Shown: one piece after another, positions 25,601 through 35,775 of the stretch
How positions within the stretch are numbered: the first letter of the stretch is position 1
How the letters are laid out: each line of letters starts with the position of its first letter
Source: Balaenoptera acutorostrata
Taxonomy: Eukaryota > Chordata > Mammalia > Artiodactyla > Balaenopteridae
Length of the DNA stretch: 64,000 bases
Assembly (NCBI RefSeq): GCF_949987535.1
Contig: NC_080077.1
Coordinates: forward strand, 35,863,389 to 35,927,388
Reading direction: 5' to 3'
The notes under the pieces: model-generated
What the model saw: the letters and a program-made list of their open reading frames with translations, nothing else
Told to the model about the DNA's origin: nothing
Database searches by the model: none
Position numbers and translations under genes: made by a program

Positions 25601-28600
25601 ATGTTCTAAAAATACTTGCTTGTTATAAAAAAAACCACCAAAAGCTCTCATAGCATTCTGCTAAAAAGATAAGTTCCTTCCTTAGGTTGGCTCTTTTTAG
25701 CTTAACTTTCTTACCTTGGAGAATTGCCTGGAATTCACTCAACTGACACTTTCATTCCTGCTGCTCTTCTATTACCAATGGAAACTATTTCAGAAGATGA
25801 GAAATAATCTTAATATGAATATTCCAAAGAATTGAGCTTGTGCACCATTCTAGCATTACCCTGCTCCCTGCCCCAAAACCCTTTAAGCACCAGCTGATAA
25901 TACATGTAATGAATTAGTATGTCAGAAACAGGTCTACATGGCATATATAGACCCTCATACTAAATTGCCTTCAGTTGAGTCATAATTTTCATTTAAACTT
26001 TCTTAGAGAAAATGGCTTTTTAAAAACATTTTCTAAAGCAAAACATTAACTTATGAATTAAAAATTGGCATTCTACAGTGCTCACAGTCTCGTCACTCTA
26101 ACATTATCTTTCCCTTTAGTGACAAAATTGATGAGGAAATAAAAAGCTAGAACTGTATTAAAATCATTTGCTTCAAATTTTTAAATGTCTTGATTAATTA
26201 AAATATCTAGAATGAAATATAAATTAAAATATTTGAGTATTAGTTTTCTATTGCAGCCATAACAAATGACCACAAATTTAGTGGCTGATAACATCAGTTT
26301 ATCTCACACATGTATAAGTTGGAAGTCTGGCTGGGCTCAGCTGGGTTCTCTAAACCTGGTCACACAAGGCCCAAATCAATATGTTGGCTGGACTGGGCTC
26401 TGAGGGAGCATCTACTTCCAGGTTCATCCTGGTTACAGCGGGTAGAATTCAGCCCCATGCACTTGTAAGACTGAGGTCCCTGTTTTTCTGTCAGCCTGTG
26501 AGCCAGGGGCCAGGCTTAGCTCTTAGAGGATGCCTGCATTCCTTCTCATGTTTTCCATGTGGCCCCGCTTCAGCAGTGGTGGGTTAAGTTCCTTTCATAC
26601 TTTGAATCTTTCTCACTTTCCCCTCTGCTGCATCTCTCTGACTCCAGCTGGAGAAAGTTTTCTGCTTTTAAGAGCTCATGTGGTTAGATTAGGCCCACTC
26701 AGGTAATCCAGGATAATGCCCCTATTTTGATGTATGTAACCTTAATTACATTTGCACAGTCCCTTTTACTATGTTTACTATGCACAGCTTCCAGGGATTA
26801 GGGCCCAGACATCTTTGTGGGACCATTCTACCTACATCATATAGGCTTGGCATAGAGAATATAGTTGCCAGATTTTTTGCTTTTATATTCCTATTTGATC
26901 ACCAATTAAAATTGGTAACTTTGTTACTCTAAGCTACCTTTGTAAACTCTTTTAAAACTCTTATTTAGGTACTTTTTAGAAAACACTAATAATAGTTCCT
27001 ATATACACCAAATTTATAAATGTTCATTGATATAAACATTATTTTAAGTGTAATTATAGTATGGTTTCTTAGATTGGTTTCAAGCTCAAGTTTCCAGAAT
27101 GAGTTTTAGGAGGTACTTAGAATACTCATTCCTTGATTCTGCTGTCTTATTCCATATCATTCAAAAAAAGGGGGTCGGGGTGGGACAAAGGGGAGAGAAA
27201 AGAAAATCTCTCAGAACTACCCTAGAAAATAGAAAATGACAAACTCAGACTGCTTGGCTTTTCAGCATCAACTTTTGGCGGTCAAAAGCATGTAAACAGT
27301 TTAATTTCATGTCTAATATTTAGTTTTTGCTACTTAATTTGGTATAAGAGAGAAACTGGAAATTGCATTCTTTGTTTGGAAATACAGTCAGCCCTCTGTA
27401 TCTGCGGGTTCCAAATTCAAGGATTCAACCAAGGATTGAAAATATTCTGGAAAAAAAATTCCAGAAAGTTTCAAAAAGCAAAACTTGAATTTGCCATGTG
27501 CTTGCAGCTGTTGACATAGCATTTACATTGTATTAGGTATAAATAATCTAGAGATGATTTAAAGTATATGGGAGGATGTGCGTAGGTTACATAAAAGTAC
27601 TACACTCTTTTATATGAAGAAATTGAGCATCTGAGGATTTGATATATGTGGGGGGTCCCGGAACCAGTCGTGGAATGGACAGAGAATTTTCCTATACCAT
27701 ATTATCACTTAAATTCACCGATTTTTAACACTTTGCTGTTTTGTTTTTCACCTCGTGTGTGTGTGTGTGTGTGTGTGTATACGTATGTTTTATATATATA
27801 TATAATAATTTTTTTTCGGAGAAATTTGAGTAGGTTGCAAACGTCTTGCCCTTTTGCTCCTTTAAACACACACATACTCACATAAATATATATTCTTTTT
27901 TAAGAACTAGAGTATTTCCTTATTTAACCACAGCACAGTTGTCAAATGCAGGAAATTTAACATCAATGCCATACTTTTATCTAACATGCTATCCATATTC
28001 CAGTTGTGTCGATTCAGCAGTAATATCCAGTATAGCACTCCTGGACTTTTCCTCCACTGCGAGGTCACGTACCGCACTTAGTTGTCAGAGTTCTTCACAT
28101 TCAGAACTGAGATAATTGTTTTTTAAGCCAATAAGTTTGTGTTATAACATCAATAGTAAATAATACAGGTGATGATATTTTTAAAATGTTTATTGTGCTT
28201 TCTGATTGTAAAAGGATATGTGTGCATTCCGGTGAGTATGAATCACCTGGGGATTTTATTAATACGCAGTTCTGATTTCATCTCAGGGGTGAAGCCTGAG
28301 GTGATGCTGATGTTGCTGGTCCACAGACCACACACTGAATAACAAGGTTCTCGATTATTTTGAAAATACTTATTTCAAACATATTTTACATATTGTAAAA
28401 TATACTTTACTGTACATTAAAAAATTTTTTTTAAATGTACAGTTAGAGACTAAAAGTTGTTGCCATTCAAAGATAATTAGCATTAGCACTGTGGTGTGCT
28501 TTCTTCACATCTTTTTAAAACAGACGTGTAACTTTCTATTTAAAAATTAGGATCATATGACATATAGTTTATATTTAATGTACTTGGAAAACATGAATTT

Positions 28601-29712
28601 AATAAATTTAAAATGTTCCATCAGTTTGGATTACTAAAATATCTTTCTTTGTTTCTAATTTTTCTCTATTATGATTAATGCTGTGATAACTGCCTTATAA
28701 TGTAAATAAGGCTTTGTCCTTTTGGATTATTTCCTTAGAATAAATCCTAGTACTTATTAAATAGTTCAGGTACTTAGTCAAGGGATGTGAAAATGTTTAA
28801 GGTGTTTGATATATGGTGCCAAGTTATCCTCCAGGAAAGTTTCTGCCAATTTATACAACCACCAGCAGTATACGAGTGTCTGAGAGCATCCTTTCTTACA
28901 ATGAGTATCACTTTTTTAAAAGATCTTTTCTAATTTTGATAATCAAAAATTAAATTTTATTTTAATTTGCATTTTTAAAGGTTTCAGTGAGGCATAAATT
29001 TTCACATGTTCATTGATGTGTGTATGTGTGTGTGTGTCTGTGTGTGTGTGAATTGTCTGCATTTTCTTTTTGCTCTTCTTTGGAGTATCTAAGATTTAGC
29101 TGTTTATATACTGGATGAAAAACACATTTTTATTCCTCCATCTCCCTAGAGAAATAAAATTCTCAATTATGCAATTTAGAGCCTGCCTATCTAATTTGTT
29201 TTCAATCTCTAACATTGCTTTCATGAATATAAATAACCCTCAGCCAAAGGTATTAGCATTTCCAGCTGCTACCCATTAGTTCAAAGTATATTACAAAGGG
29301 AGCTATGAACAGCCTTGTCCCAAGGGAGCTACTGTAGGTAGGGTAGCTCTTTTCTTTAAATACTAACTTAATAAGTAAAACACAAAATACACATAATATA
29401 CACACTTGCACAAATGTGCGCGTGCACACACACACCAACCAGCACATCCCAGAGTCATTAGAAAACAAATTCCATTTTTGCTGCGGCCAGTGCCTGTTCT
29501 CTAAATATGAGATGTCCACCTTAGGAAGCAGTCACGCTGCCCACGCATGTTGCTTTGTTTTGGAGTTATCACCGTATTATGCGGAAAGACTTATTTTAGA
29601 GCCTGTGATATCAAGAAAATGCACCTCTGAGCATGCTAGGATTACTGACTATTAAAATCAGACTTTATATTCCCAAAACATTTTACTGTCTTTCTGTCTC
29701 ACTGTAGCACCA

Positions 29713-29765
<53 letters not shown>

Positions 29766-32700
29766 TATTCACTCATCGAACCACATACTCTCTTACTCAA
29801 GCAGTCTCTTTGCATAAAATACTCGGAGCCTCATGAGAACAATCAGCTGAGAGCAGGAAATCAGAACAGTGAGCTATGGGGAGAATCTTTGGGGTCTTTC
29901 CTTCTGTTTTCCTTAATTTGTCTTATGTTGTGATGGCAGGTAGAAAACAGGAGGAAGGAGGTGCCAGGAAAGTACATGCACAAACAAATAAGTGTCTGTG
30001 TTCAAGGCATGATTTTAAAGTATTGTTTGTGGTCAGATATGTTGTTGCTATTAATTTTATGTGCCGTATTTCCCCGTATCACCAGTTTGCTTTGTTGTAT
30101 TTGGTTTGTTCTTAATACCATGTAAAAGGACCAGCAATTTCTGGCCCTAAAGTTTATTTAAATCAATGATTTCAGACTTTAAATTTATGATATCATGTGA
30201 TTTAATTTTGTAACAGGACTGCTTTCTTTAAAATTTTTAAATATTTCAGCTTTTACTTATATTGCACGGTATTCCTTAAGTTAGTCTTAGAGAGATATAT
30301 GTCTACTTTTCTTTTTTTAAATCAACTTGGAATCTTCTGCTTCAGCCATATCTATAACAGAACACAGTCTTATTTCTACCTTCATTTGGAAATGAAAAAT
30401 TGTATCTATTTTGTATTCTCCATTAACAGATATTGAGGAAAGGTAGTATATCATTATTAGCTGGGCTTCCAGTGCGAGTATAGCTCTTTTACAGTCAATA
30501 CTTTAGGGACTGAGTGAGTTTAGTCCAGGAAACTACTTTATAATGTCTTTCTAGCAGAAACACTGCTGTATTTGTAGTGACTTATTTATTAATGTAACCA
30601 ACTTGATAATAATAAAAGCTAGTACAATTTTTATATTCCAAATAAAAGTATAAATAATACTGTGTTCTATAGATGTGGCTCAGAAAATTTCACACTGATT
30701 TTTTTTTAAACATATATAAACACAATTCCTCTAAGATTCTGTTTAAAAGAATTGTGGTGTATATATGTTCTAAGTAACTTTCATATATTAACCATTTAAT
30801 ACTCATGGTAATTCTATGGCATAAGTACTATTGTTATATCTATTTTATAAACAAGCATACTGAGGCCCAGGGATGTTAAGTAATCTCCTCTTCCTCATCC
30901 TCTTTATACCATGTGTCTTTTTTCTTTGCTGTATTTTTCAAGGTGTGAAATGCAGCCGGTCTAGTGGCCAAGCCAGGCAGTCTGGTTTACATCTATGCAC
31001 TTCACGTCAAGGCTGTACTCTATCCTAATGCAGTTATTTATGTGTTTCTCACTCTTTGCCACAGAGATCAGTAAAAGTACCTTTCTTTAATAATAAACAT
31101 TTTTTAAAAACTTTTTTATAGCTTTTACTAAAAAGCTTCCTGTTTTAGTAAAATTTGGTAATTGTTTTAAAATTGTTTTTCTTGAATACATTTGTTCAAA
31201 GTCCTGCAACTTATAGCTAACTCATCAGAAAGTAGTAGCACAATGAACAGTCCTTTCAGGTATCAACATTGACTTTGCAACACCTGTCAAAGGTGATACT
31301 CTTCCTCAAGTTATGGGTAGTTTTTCCTATAACACTGATGCATCCATACTGTAACACCAGGTATATCCACATTTGATTAATTTCCTCATCTCCCCTCTCC
31401 CAAGGTGTCACAGGAAATTTTCAGCTTTGCCAATAATAATGACACTAATAAACAGATGATACTTACAATTCTTTTACTTTTCAAAATAAGAGAGTTTAAT
31501 ATGGTTTTATAAATGAGTCGGCTATAAGGCTTCAGAATCTTAAGATTCAGGTCTTCCAGTTTTCTACGTAGATTAATAGATTATCCCTTGCAATAAATTA
31601 CATTACAGGTGGTACCAGGTAACTGCATCTAAACTCTAGCAGTAATTGGTGTATAATCCTATAAGGCCTATCAGGAAGCAGTTTCTGTTTTTGGATGTAT
31701 CTTGTTGATATGACGTTTTCTTCATAAATTCTGGTTATCACCATTGAAGATTTTATATTTAAACTAACTTTTAGGTTAATAAAGAGTATTGTGAAAGGTT
31801 GTCATCTGAATGTTCCATATTTCTCTCATTGTTAGACTGAACTACTTTGTGTTCTTTTGTCACTAATACATTTTTTGGTCATATTTTCTAATGTATTGAT
31901 AATATGTACATCAGTACACAAGTACACCCTAGGCATGACATATAAAGAATGGATGTCAGAGTTTGATCACAATAGGTATTTTTATAAAGATCACCTCAGG
32001 ATTTGTTAGAGTTATAAAATATGACTCAAAAAACCATACCTCACCTTGTAAAATAAGGCAAAAGGGAAAAGCCACACATGGTATAAAGATGGTAATAAAC
32101 ATTTCTTTAGAAGCAAATAATTCCAAATATAAATATGCTTACATATATAACTTTTGTTGTCATAAGTTCATCTACGTTATCCCAACATCTAGAACTTTAA
32201 CCAACTTTTATGTTCAGCTGATTTTAAATGAATTTTTCCCTGACATAATCCTTTTCTGTATTGTAGGCATAGATCTGAGCCATCAGTGTCAATTCCAGTA
32301 TATAATTAGGAACTGTGACACATTTATTCTGTGAAAAGCCTTATAGGATTTTCAATATTAACAATATTCCTATTTCCAAGTCTATTAGACATTATTGTAA
32401 TTTCTATTCTACTTTCTTAATTTTTGACCATGATTTCTGTTTACTGTAAGACAGTACTCCTCTCACAACTTGGGGCTAGATTCAGATTAAGACACTTGTT
32501 CTTTCTTCCCTCCCATTTAAAAATTATTTATTGAAAACTACTATTTTCATGGCTATTTGCTTCTAATAGCAGTTGTCCATAATTGAGGCAGATTTTCTCT
32601 TACAGGAATTCACAGCTGTGAAGAGAAAGTTCTCTTTCCCAGTGGGTTAGTAAATAGGCTTTTGTGAGAATTCTCTACTGGAATATTTCTCTTGATTAAA

Positions 32701-34795
32701 GGGTCAGAGACTGAAAGTCTATTGTTCTTGGTGCTAAAAGAACCAAACCACCTGCAGCTAAGCATTGAACTCTTTGGAGAAAACCAGAACTATCTTAAAG
32801 TCTTCGTTTTTGTAATGAGTAGTTTGAAAGCAATAATTTTTCTTAAAAAATTAAAATTCAGACATGACCTTTGGTCCAAATTAGAGATTTTAACATAGTG
32901 AATGCATTGAAGCATGCAGTCCAAATAAAACTCATAGCTGCATTCTCTAAACAGTATAGCTTTATGCAGCCTATTAATACTATACACATATTTACCTGGC
33001 AAATGTGATTGCTGTGCCCACTAATCTCTTTGTGTTTATTCCCTTTTATTGTTCCACTTGATTATTAATCCCCCTATTCATAAAAGTCCCAAGATTTGGG
33101 GGAAATGAATCCCTGCTATAGGAAATCACTCAAGTCCAACCCAAGCCACTATAAACTTTAATGGTATCCCTGCTTCCACTCTCATCTAGTTAACTATTTT
33201 ATGTACTGTGAGGTTAAGAGCACACATAATGAAGCTAACTTACTTGGATTTAAAGTTCTGGTCCTGCTATAGCTGCATGGCCTTGGGTGCGCTATTTATT
33301 CAATCGCTGTTGCCTCTGTTTCCCTCTGTAAAATGAGCATATTACTGTACCTCACATGGTTGTTCTGAGGATTAGTTAACATAAAGTTCCTTAAATAGTT
33401 GGTGTGCTATTAAATGCTAAATAGGCTACTCTTACAAAACATCAGATACTACTCCTTTGGTCAGCCTCCTCCTAAAGAGCTTCACACTTTAAAAATAAAA
33501 CCTGACCACCTATCTGAGTGCCTATAAGCTTACCTGTCTGATTTCATCCCCCATTACTCTCTGTTGGCTCTATTCAAGCTACATTAGCCTGTTCCCCAGA
33601 GATACTAAGCAGTTCTACTTCAAGGCCTTTGCACTTGCAATTCCCTCTTCCTGGAATTCCCTCCCAGAATTTTGCATCGCTCACTCACTTGGGTAGCTGC
33701 TCAAATACTCAGAGGGCTTCTCCATCTCAAATAGCACACACCCAACACACATAGCCTCATTCTCTAGTTCCTTGCCTCATTTTCTTTATAGCATTTATCA
33801 CCACTGACATTATATTGTTCAGTGTCTTTCCTAACAGGAATGTAAACTCAGCATAGGGATTTTATTTTGGTCATTCCTGTAGTCCCGCATCTAGCATTGG
33901 TAGTGCTTAGGAAATATTTGTTGGAAGAGCGGATCAATCAATTCTGAGTTAAAAAAAAAAACCAAACATTTTTTTTTCCCCTGAGGACTATTGAGTTTAA
34001 CTTACTATGCATTTTTTTTCATGGTATGCACGTAACATTCCTTACTCCCATATTTTCACTTTAATCCAGGTTTTCTCAGTAGGCCACCACTCACTTGAGA
34101 AAGATACACTTTGGGCTCTTAGAAGTAAACATAAAGATTAGATTCTTATATGCAAAGTAAAAGATAAGCGAGCACAAGAATGTTGACCTTGTTTTCAAAG
34201 GGAAGTGCTAAATACTGTGCAATAAATTGAATTCTATACTTAGCCAGATTTTTTGAACATTGTTTTTAATACAACACATTTACCTGTAAAGATCTATGGA
34301 GATTTCAGATCAGATTATGAATAGGTAGTACTTTGTGACTAAAGCATATATAGTTTCAATTAAGTTTTTTCTTTTCTCTTCTGCAGATTAATGACTACCG
34401 AGAGTGAGATCAGATTTGTCCACAAGGAGATGGGTATAATACCAAGCTGGGGAGGTACTGCCCGGCTAGTTGAAATAATTGGCAGTAGACAAGCCCTCAA
34501 AGTGTTAAGTGGGGCCCTTAAGCTGGATTCAAAAAAAGCTTTACAAATAGGAGTGGTTGAGGAGGTCTTGCAGTCTTCAGATGAAACCGAATGTCTCAGA
34601 GAGGCACAAGAGTGGCTACAGCAGTTTATCAAAGGGCCACCAGAAGTAATTAGAGCTTTGAAAACATCTGTTTCTTCAGGCAAAGAGCTTTGTGTAGAGG
34701 AGGCATTACAGACTGAAAGAGATCTTTTAGGAACAGTTTGGGGTGGACCCGCAAATTTAGAGGCTATTGCTAGGAAAGGAAAGTTTAATAAATAG
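7412..34795 (+). CDS. ECHDC1: ECHDC1, ethylmalonyl-CoA decarboxylase (five-exon CDS, 301 aa)
   Basis: Exons 7412-7631, 10187-10329, 18997-19049, 23223-23303 and 34387-34795 join in phase to 906 nt, which is 301 residues plus stop. Known role: this cytosolic crotonase-fold enzyme decarboxylates ethylmalonyl-CoA, and more slowly methylmalonyl-CoA, removing side products of acetyl-CoA and propionyl-CoA carboxylases. Visible support: the N-terminal strand [15 protein letters not shown] at about residues 60-74; the first oxyanion-hole segment [11 protein letters not shown] at 105-115; the second, ALGGGAE, at 152-158; the helix [14 protein letters not shown] after that; and the C-terminus [17 protein letters not shown]. 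The length equals that of the shorter human form, which starts at the same internal Met. The longer 307-residue form would need an upstream exon that I could not find. Intron 2 has a GC donor. Residue 151 is Arg where I recall Trp in human and mouse. No frameshift or premature stop is present, so the gene appears functional. Confidence 0.95.
8579..9472 (+). mobile_element. hAT-type non-autonomous DNA transposon, split by an LTR-like insertion
   Basis: The left part (about 8,579-8,820) and the right part (about 9,388-9,472) match the two halves of a second copy at 53,181-53,524. Shared phrases are acatatgtaattt, attttatttaaccca, gtattttac and actagcca. The intervening 570 bases are absent from the other copy, so they were inserted later. 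The family assignment (hAT-Charlie, MER3-like) is from memory. Confidence 0.6.
8820..9388 (-). mobile_element. LTR-like insertion (endogenous retroviral LTR remnant)
   Basis: This block interrupts the hAT copy and is unlike the flanking sequence. Its composition is LTR-like, and the reverse-complemented attaaa in ctttt-aatcag near 8,900 could be a polyadenylation signal, suggesting - orientation. No retroviral coding sequence is present. Boundaries are inferred from the interrupted hAT copy and could be off by about 10 bases. Confidence 0.45.
9721..9747 (+). repeat. (TTGGG)5 pentamer repeat with G-quadruplex potential
   Basis: Five GGG runs at 9723, 9728, 9733, 9738 and 9743 are separated by exactly TT. 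This meets the usual four-tract G-quadruplex rule with very short loops. It lies on the sense strand of ECHDC1 intron 1, about 440 bases before coding exon 2. Confidence 0.9.
10187..10329 (+). CDS. ECHDC1: ECHDC1 coding exon 2 (residues 74-121)
   Basis: The exon follows cccctctggcag and completes Gly74 with GT. It encodes [16 protein letters not shown] and the first oxyanion-hole loop FSSGSDLNA. It ends in phase 0 at Glu121 (gag), followed by gcaagt. The reading frame and the next exon (D122 onward) leave no GT alternative that keeps the conserved sequence, so the intron donor is GC. Confidence 0.93.
10799..10850 (+). repeat. A-run followed by (GA)n low-complexity tract
   Basis: An adenine run leads into gagagtgagagagagagag, a simple purine repeat. 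No function is inferred. Confidence 0.85.
10990..11185 (-). repeat. MIR SINE
   Basis: This is the reverse complement of the MIR core: a tttcctaatctataaa segment followed by gagctattgtgaggattcaa and the tail segment agtgcctact. It is diverged, as expected of an ancient MIR. Confidence 0.6.
11289..12000 (-). mobile_element. LTR-like block (endogenous retrovirus class I type, remnant)
   Basis: The block begins with a G-rich segment and then runs through gaattcagcaagaggcaaag and a gatttatta stretch that would be an AATAAA signal on the - strand. This layout is typical of artiodactyl ERV1 LTRs in reverse. No coding sequence is visible, and boundaries and family are uncertain. Confidence 0.45.
12170..12660. 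mobile_element. Unclassified GC-richer block, probably LTR-derived
   Basis: This patch is clearly richer in G and C than the surrounding intron, and it follows closely on the LTR-like block at 11.3-12.0 kb. An 85-codon open frame crosses it but resembles no protein I know. I treat it as retroelement debris, with low certainty. Confidence 0.3.
13905..14350. mobile_element. LTR-like block, unclassified
   Basis: This stretch of distinct composition lies between AT-rich intronic flanks. It contains several CpG dinucleotides and short G-rich segments (ggtggctgcagtctgatgac, gctcaccatcggcggtggct). It looks like part of an LTR, but I cannot name a family or fix the ends. Confidence 0.35.
15156..15651 (-). 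mobile_element. LTR-like element (TG...CA ends)
   Basis: The block starts tgtaaggggg and ends ttccctaaca, giving the TG...CA ends of an LTR. The middle resembles artiodactyl ERV LTRs in reverse orientation. The flanks gttac and gttct match only partly as a target duplication. A 70-codon open frame inside has no recognisable product. Confidence 0.5.
16205..16430 (+). repeat. MIR SINE
   Basis: The MIR core is clear: a ccattttacaggtgaggaga segment, then ctgaggcacagagaggttaa, then a gtggtagagcccagattcaa segment, in + orientation. Confidence 0.85.
17478..17517 (+). repeat. Perfect 20-bp tandem duplication
   Basis: The unit ggatgaggggtgcagtagtc occurs twice with no gap and no mismatch (17,478-17,497 and 17,498-17,517). 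A perfect copy in otherwise diverged intron DNA suggests a recent duplication. Confidence 0.95.
17940..18100 (+). repeat. MIR SINE
   Basis: Diverged MIR core: a tggatgagaaaactgaagtt segment, then ggacttgctcaagtt, then aggattaaaacccag. Confidence 0.6.
18725..18765 (+). other. Perfect 16-bp inverted repeat with 9-nt loop (hairpin)
   Basis: Arm gacttaggtgtgagag (18,725-18,740) is the exact reverse complement of ctctcacacctaagtc (18,750-18,765), with loop ttactctct. It lies 231 bases before ECHDC1 coding exon 3 and would form a stable stem in the pre-mRNA. No known RNA family is recognised. Confidence 0.9.
18997..19049 (+). CDS. ECHDC1: ECHDC1 coding exon 3 (residues 122-138 and part of 139)
   Basis: This 53-bp exon follows ttatttaaag and ends in AG before gtaatg. 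It encodes [17 protein letters not shown] and the first two bases of Arg139. It corresponds to the helix between the two oxyanion loops of the crotonase fold. Confidence 0.93.
19883..20219 (+). mobile_element. CHR-type tRNA-derived SINE
   Basis: The head gggacttccctggt leads to a Pol III B-box-like gggttcgatccctgg. Several short degenerate repeats of the ccgcaactaaga type follow, and the element ends in an A-run. Flanks aatccttttta (before) and aatccttttatt (after) form an imperfect target duplication. More diverged than the copies at 55.5 and 58.5 kb. Confidence 0.8.
20641..22913 (-). mobile_element. Tigger1 (pogo/TcMar) DNA transposon, internally deleted, interrupted by a SINE
   Basis: Terminal inverted repeats are visible: caggcccacctcagagatat at the left end and gcacaatgaaatgaggtgtgcctg at the right. 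A TA target site precedes the left end. The - strand carries broken pieces of a pogo-type DDE transposase: [13 protein letters not shown] with downstream [10 protein letters not shown] (about 21,421-21,690), and segments at 21,266-21,463 and 22,440-22,649. Stops and frameshifts break the frame, and the N-terminal DNA-binding part is missing near 22,855, so no active enzyme is encoded. Without the SINE the element is about 1.9 kb; full-length Tigger1 is about 2.4 kb. Confidence 0.9.
21740..22106 (-). mobile_element. CHR-type SINE inserted in Tigger1
   Basis: It is in reverse orientation: a T/A-rich tail (atttatttatttt) at the left, tRNA-like head at the right ending ccaccagggaagccct. It is flanked by a 16-bp target duplication with one mismatch: gggcagtgatagtttg (21,724-21,739) and gggcagtaatagtttg (22,107-22,122). 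Two overlapping open frames of about 67 codons inside it are SINE sequence, not genes. Confidence 0.9.
23223..23303 (+). CDS. ECHDC1: ECHDC1 coding exon 4 (part of residue 139 to part of 166)
   Basis: This 81-bp exon follows caatatacag and ends in AG before gtaggg. It encodes [20 protein letters not shown] and TTACDF, the second oxyanion-hole loop of the crotonase fold (GGG at 154-156, Glu158). Codon 151 is CGG (Arg) at 23,257-23,259. Confidence 0.93.
26238..26835 (-). mobile_element. MaLR-type LTR (MLT1-like)
   Basis: Starts tattagttttctattgcagc and runs through cataacaaatgaccacaaat, gcctgcattcctt, taatccaggataatgcccct and gggattagggcccagacatc. This common mammalian solo-LTR pattern is in reverse orientation. 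The subfamily is from memory and uncertain. An open frame of 68 codons inside is not a gene. Confidence 0.55.
27385..27667 (+). mobile_element. Tigger-type non-autonomous DNA transposon (MITE)
   Basis: Starts after a TA with cagtcagccctctgtatctg, then gggttccaaattcaaggatt, and ends near ggggggtcccggaaccag. The internal sequence is the typical short Tigger-derivative filler. The right terminal repeat is eroded. Confidence 0.65.
27755..27778 (+). repeat. (GT)12 microsatellite
   Basis: Twelve uninterrupted GT units followed by atacgtatgt and a TA-rich stretch. Confidence 0.95.
28230..28360 (+). repeat. MER5-like hAT transposon fragment
   Basis: The phrases gaatcacctggggatttta, ggtgatgctgatgttgctgg and tccacagaccacacactga match the MER5A pattern in + orientation. 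Terminal repeats are eroded. Confidence 0.65.
28380..29100 (-). mobile_element. Old L1 LINE fragment
   Basis: AT-rich sequence with reverse-complement L1 3' features, such as ccaatttatacaaccaccag, ttttaatttgcattt and tatcctccaggaaagttt. It is highly diverged, with no open frame. Confidence 0.55.
29714..29763 (+). repeat. (CA)25 microsatellite
   Basis: Fifty bases of uninterrupted CA. It is the longest simple dinucleotide repeat in the window and likely to vary in length between individuals. Confidence 0.97.
30780..30900 (+). repeat. MIR SINE
   Basis: Diverged MIR core: a cattttataaacaagc-type segment, actgaggcccagggatgtta and agtaatctcct. Confidence 0.6.
33205..33420 (-). repeat. MIR SINE
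   Basis: Reverse-complement MIR: a tgcatggccttgggtgc segment, then ctctgtaaaatgagcatatt, ggttgttctgaggattagtt and a tail. Confidence 0.75.
33440..33940 (+). mobile_element. L2 LINE 3' end
   Basis: The stretch carries the L2 3' pattern in + orientation: a tttatcaccactgacattat segment, then aatgtaaactcagcataggg and the terminal ggaaatatttgttggaagag. No open frame survives. Confidence 0.65.
34387..34795 (+). CDS. ECHDC1: ECHDC1 terminal coding exon (residues 166-301 and stop)
   Basis: The exon follows tctcttctgcag, completes Arg166 and runs to TAG at 34,793-34,795. It encodes [20 protein letters not shown], the [12 protein letters not shown] helix and the C-terminal trimerisation and lid region ending RKGKFNK. 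An open frame on the opposite strand (34,360-34,683) is a shadow. Confidence 0.95.
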
Positions 34796-35309
34796 TTTTT
34801 AAAAATATGTACTGCAAGTAAAACTCCAATGATTAATATGTATAAAAGTCAAATGATATTAAATATGAATGTCAAAACTACTCTGAAGGCTACTATTAGT
34901 ATTTGGGTTTTTAACAACTGTTTGAATACCTGAGCTCATCGGCCTAGTTTTCAGTCTATTTGGGTACTTACCAAGTAATTTTGAACATCTGACTAAAATA
35001 TGCAACACTTTCAGCTTAAAAATTATTAGCAATTCCCAAATTCCCATATTAGTTCTTAGGCTATAACCAAAGACCAGTTTTTAAAAGAAAAAACTACACA
35101 AAATCTATTTCTGGTGTTATTTTTCATAAAGTCTTTGTCTTGCCTTACCTGGAAATAATTTACAAAAATAGCTTAATGAAACTTAGAGAGCAAAAGTGGA
35201 GAGGGGTCAGGGGACAGGAAAATATGCAAAGGTTATGATTAGTCCTTTTCTTCTGCTCCAAGCAGCTGGAGTAAAGAAGTCATGGGTAACAGCCCTTCTT
35301 TTAAATAAA
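34796..35309 (+). terminator. ECHDC1: ECHDC1 3' UTR with candidate polyadenylation signals
   Basis: An AATAAA at 34,787-34,792 overlaps the end of the reading frame, and another at 35,304-35,309 lies about 510 bases past the stop. The second is the more plausible processing signal for a normal 3' UTR, but without transcript data the true end is not fixed. Confidence 0.4.
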
Positions 35310-35775
35310 GATGCTCCTCACCTCAACCCTCTACAAATTTGGACCTTATTTATTTGATCTTTTAAATAATTATTAGATTTCTATTTTAAATTATCTATGA
35401 AACAATGATAGTCACCATATAGAAAGTCTACTAACTACAAAATTGGCCAGTTCATTTGTGTGCTCCAGAATTTCCAAACCAGTAGTTAAGAAGTACTACA
35501 GTTTACATAGTAATCAAATTTAACTTTGATCAAAACTGCCAAGGACTGCAGACTCAGGAAGCATCCTGTAACATACATTTGCATTTTACATCAGATTTCT
35601 ATTTTTTTCTGAAAAGTAGCTAGCATTTCTTCTTTTATAACTAAGCTATCTTTTAAAAGTAAAGTTAATAACAATGTGCAACTCAGACTTTTATGATCAT
35701 CTCAGTAATACAGACTTTAAAAAACATAAGTCAAAGAATTAAGTCCTAATTCTAACCTATCAATCACAGCAAGAG

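Larger units (their letters stand above)
23304..34386 (+). other. ECHDC1: ECHDC1 intron 4
   Basis: GT-AG intron (gtaggg ... cttctgcag), 11 kb. Contents: possible old L1 at about 23,990-24,220, AT-rich tract at 24,618-24,700, MLT1-like LTR at 26,238-26,835, Tigger-type MITE at 27,385-27,667, GT repeat at 27,755-27,778, MER5-like hAT at 28,230-28,360, old L1 at 28,380-29,100, CA repeat at 29,714-29,763, MIRs at 30,780-30,900 and 33,205-33,420, and L2 at 33,440-33,940. At 30,900-33,200 I recognise nothing; a 123-codon open frame at 31,963-32,334 has no family features. Confidence 0.85.

Noticed and set aside
31963..32334. 123-codon open frame in ECHDC1 intron 4
   Set aside because: Composition matches AT-rich intron, and it has no family resemblance or splice sites that would make it an exon.
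34360..34683. 107-codon open frame on the - strand over ECHDC1
   Set aside because: It is an antisense shadow of the conserved terminal coding exon.
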